Assembly: GCF_000090795.2 (NCBI RefSeq)
Contig: NW_003546332.1
Location: 157,176-189,688 of the forward strand
DNA length: 32,513 nucleotides
Reading direction: 5' to 3'
DNA from: Amphimedon queenslandica
Taxonomy: Eukaryota > Porifera > Demospongiae > Haplosclerida > Niphatidae
Program-made: the position numbers and the translations under genes
The notes under the pieces: generated by a model
The model's database searches: none
Seen by the model: the letters and a program-made list of their open reading frames with translations, nothing else
Told to the model about the DNA's origin: nothing
Shown: positions 31,423 to 32,513 of the stretch, one piece after another
How the letters are laid out: each line of letters begins with the position of its first letter
Numbering within the stretch: the stretch's first letter is position 1

Positions 31423-31746
31423 CATACAAATTATGTTGTATATATCATATAGCTTTGTCTTTTAGCAAAATGACAAGATACCTACTATCAAACACAGATC
31501 TTTTTCTCTGAAGTCACAGAATTTCACAGGACCCACTTAAGAATTACTTTAATAATGAAATAGCAAGAGGAGGTGAGATGAGCACCCAGTTTTTAAGCAG
31601 TGTCTGACTATGCAGTAGCTCTTACGGTACAAAAGTCAATTGCAAATGATCAAGCAAGGGGAAATTGTAGGCAAAAGAGATGTATTGAAAATAACCTAAT
31701 AATGGAATGTACACCACTTCCAAAATGCAAGAGAGCCACAAAATAA
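31423..31746 (+). pseudogene. P-element/THAP9-like transposase, 3' end
   Basis: Resumes the gene broken at 22914. In one frame: DPLKNYFNNEIARGGEMSTQ followed by a TGA, then, after a small shift, VQKSIANDQARGNCRQKR, CIENN and CTPLPKCKRATK before TAA (31744-31746). The pattern PLxxxF...RGG, then ARGNC-x-KR, then TPLPK is the C-terminus of the P-element/THAP9-like family as I remember it. Separation from the 5' part by exactly one LTR element with a target duplication shows the two halves were one gene. Confidence 0.82.
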
Positions 31747-32513
31747 TTACTATAATTTAATAATAATAATAACTAGGCGAATGTAAAACATTGAGGGGCG
31801 AGCAAAACCAGTAACATTTCGATTAGCAATATACAATGTTTATATAGACAATGATCGACAATGATGTAGTGGCTATTAAATGTTGAATATCGATGTCAAT
31901 ACACTAATGCAGAATTTGCAAGCATGGAAGGAATTTCATAGTTTCTAGCTTTGAGTGAAGAATCTCTGCAGTTATATAGATCGAGGATGAAAGATGGTTG
32001 GTCTCAGAAGCCAGAAGAAGACTCCATTTGTTGTCTTTGGGTATGACAAGACCATCTCTAGCATTTCTCCGTATTCGACCTCCTCGCTCTTTTCTCCTTC
32101 TCAGGCTCATTACGAAGTAGAAGAGCTTCACGAGCATCTTCTTGTGAATTACTCATGCTTTAAGCTTCAGCTTCTCTTGCTTCTTGAATACTCTTGTCTC
32201 TTGAACTCTTATCATCCAGTGATTACTAAAGTTGCTCTTTGTTTTTGCACGTGGTACTGTAATTATCAAAATTATCATTTTAAAATGTGTGATTATTATT
32301 TTTTATGTATGCATAAATGGGGGTGACGTACGTGTACAAACAGACAGACGTACTCAGCTCGACTATGTGGGGCTCGCTTTTGCTCGCCCCAATAATAATA
32401 AAAATAAAAATAATGAGAAGATACGACAAGATTGCACAGTTCATTCACTTAGATTAGTGTGGAAAGTTTCATATGGAAAGAGCAAGTAATTGGTATGATC
32501 ATAAGCCTGAAGG
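31747..32513. other. flank with interspersed-repeat motifs, no gene supported
   Basis: Contains GGGGCGAGCAAAA (31795) and its reverse complement TTTTGCTCGCCCC (about 32378-32390), the latter in a GGGGCTCGC...GCCCC hairpin followed by AATAATAATAAAAATAAAAA. This may be a MITE pair or a common interspersed-repeat tail. A minus-strand stretch near 32060-32170 reads Arg/Glu-rich (EPEKEKRARRSNTEK), vaguely like the leader of some Helitron-type proteins, but is too short to call. Confidence 0.35.

Noticed and set aside
31904..32173. Arg/Glu-rich minus-strand reading resembling a Helitron-type leader
   Set aside because: Only about 25 residues of suggestive composition, with stops on either side and no Rep or helicase motif.
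1..32513. tRNA or rRNA genes
   Set aside because: No cloverleaf with recognisable A and B boxes and no rRNA-like conserved core was seen by eye; a covariance-model scan would be needed to be sure.

Overview
This is eukaryotic, metazoan-looking DNA: AT-rich, with introns of 36-57 nt (plus one of about 600 nt), no operon structure and no ribosome binding sites. The recognisable protein families are transposon families that I associate from memory with demosponge (Amphimedon-like) and cnidarian genomes. I assign no species. I see no convincing intact host gene. Almost every recognisable coding stretch is a decayed mobile-element gene carrying stops and frameshifts.

Layout. 1-1716: degenerate 25-bp minisatellite, open in all three plus frames, interrupted by a ~200-bp insert. 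2433-4147: phase-compatible candidate exons of an unrecognised plus-strand gene. 4873-5302: MITE with 32-bp terminal inverted repeats. 6868-7278: diverged tandem duplication. 7730-11465: 'gene A', a decayed gene of an unnamed DDE-transposase-like family (DGGPDH motif, C-terminal CxxC pairs). 11897-17639: 'gene B', a spliced, decayed gene with a RAG1 N-terminal-like zinc domain, a RING-like exon and a core whose D, D and E motifs and CxxC match the layout of the RAG1/Transib superfamily. Gene B is split by a minus-strand Crypton-type tyrosine recombinase gene (12950-14311, one premature stop) and by two long hairpins.

17640-20589 has little recognisable content. Two MITEs follow (20590-20877 and 21293-21808). 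The right third is a nested stack. A P-element/THAP9-like transposase gene (21812-22914, resuming at 31423-31746) is split by a BEL/Pao LTR retrotransposon (22920-31417). That element has both LTRs, a perfect CTTAT target-site duplication and a polypurine tract. It is in turn split inside its 3' coding region by a DNA element with ~265-bp inverted repeats (28743-30551), which carries a gene of another unnamed sponge/cnidarian family. The insertion order reads directly from the sequence: P element, then BEL/Pao, then the inverted-repeat element.

The most interesting item is gene B: a RAG1-NTD-like zinc domain, a RING-like finger and a RAG1-like DDE core in one spliced transposon-type gene. The homology is from motif memory and needs profile searches and structure prediction.
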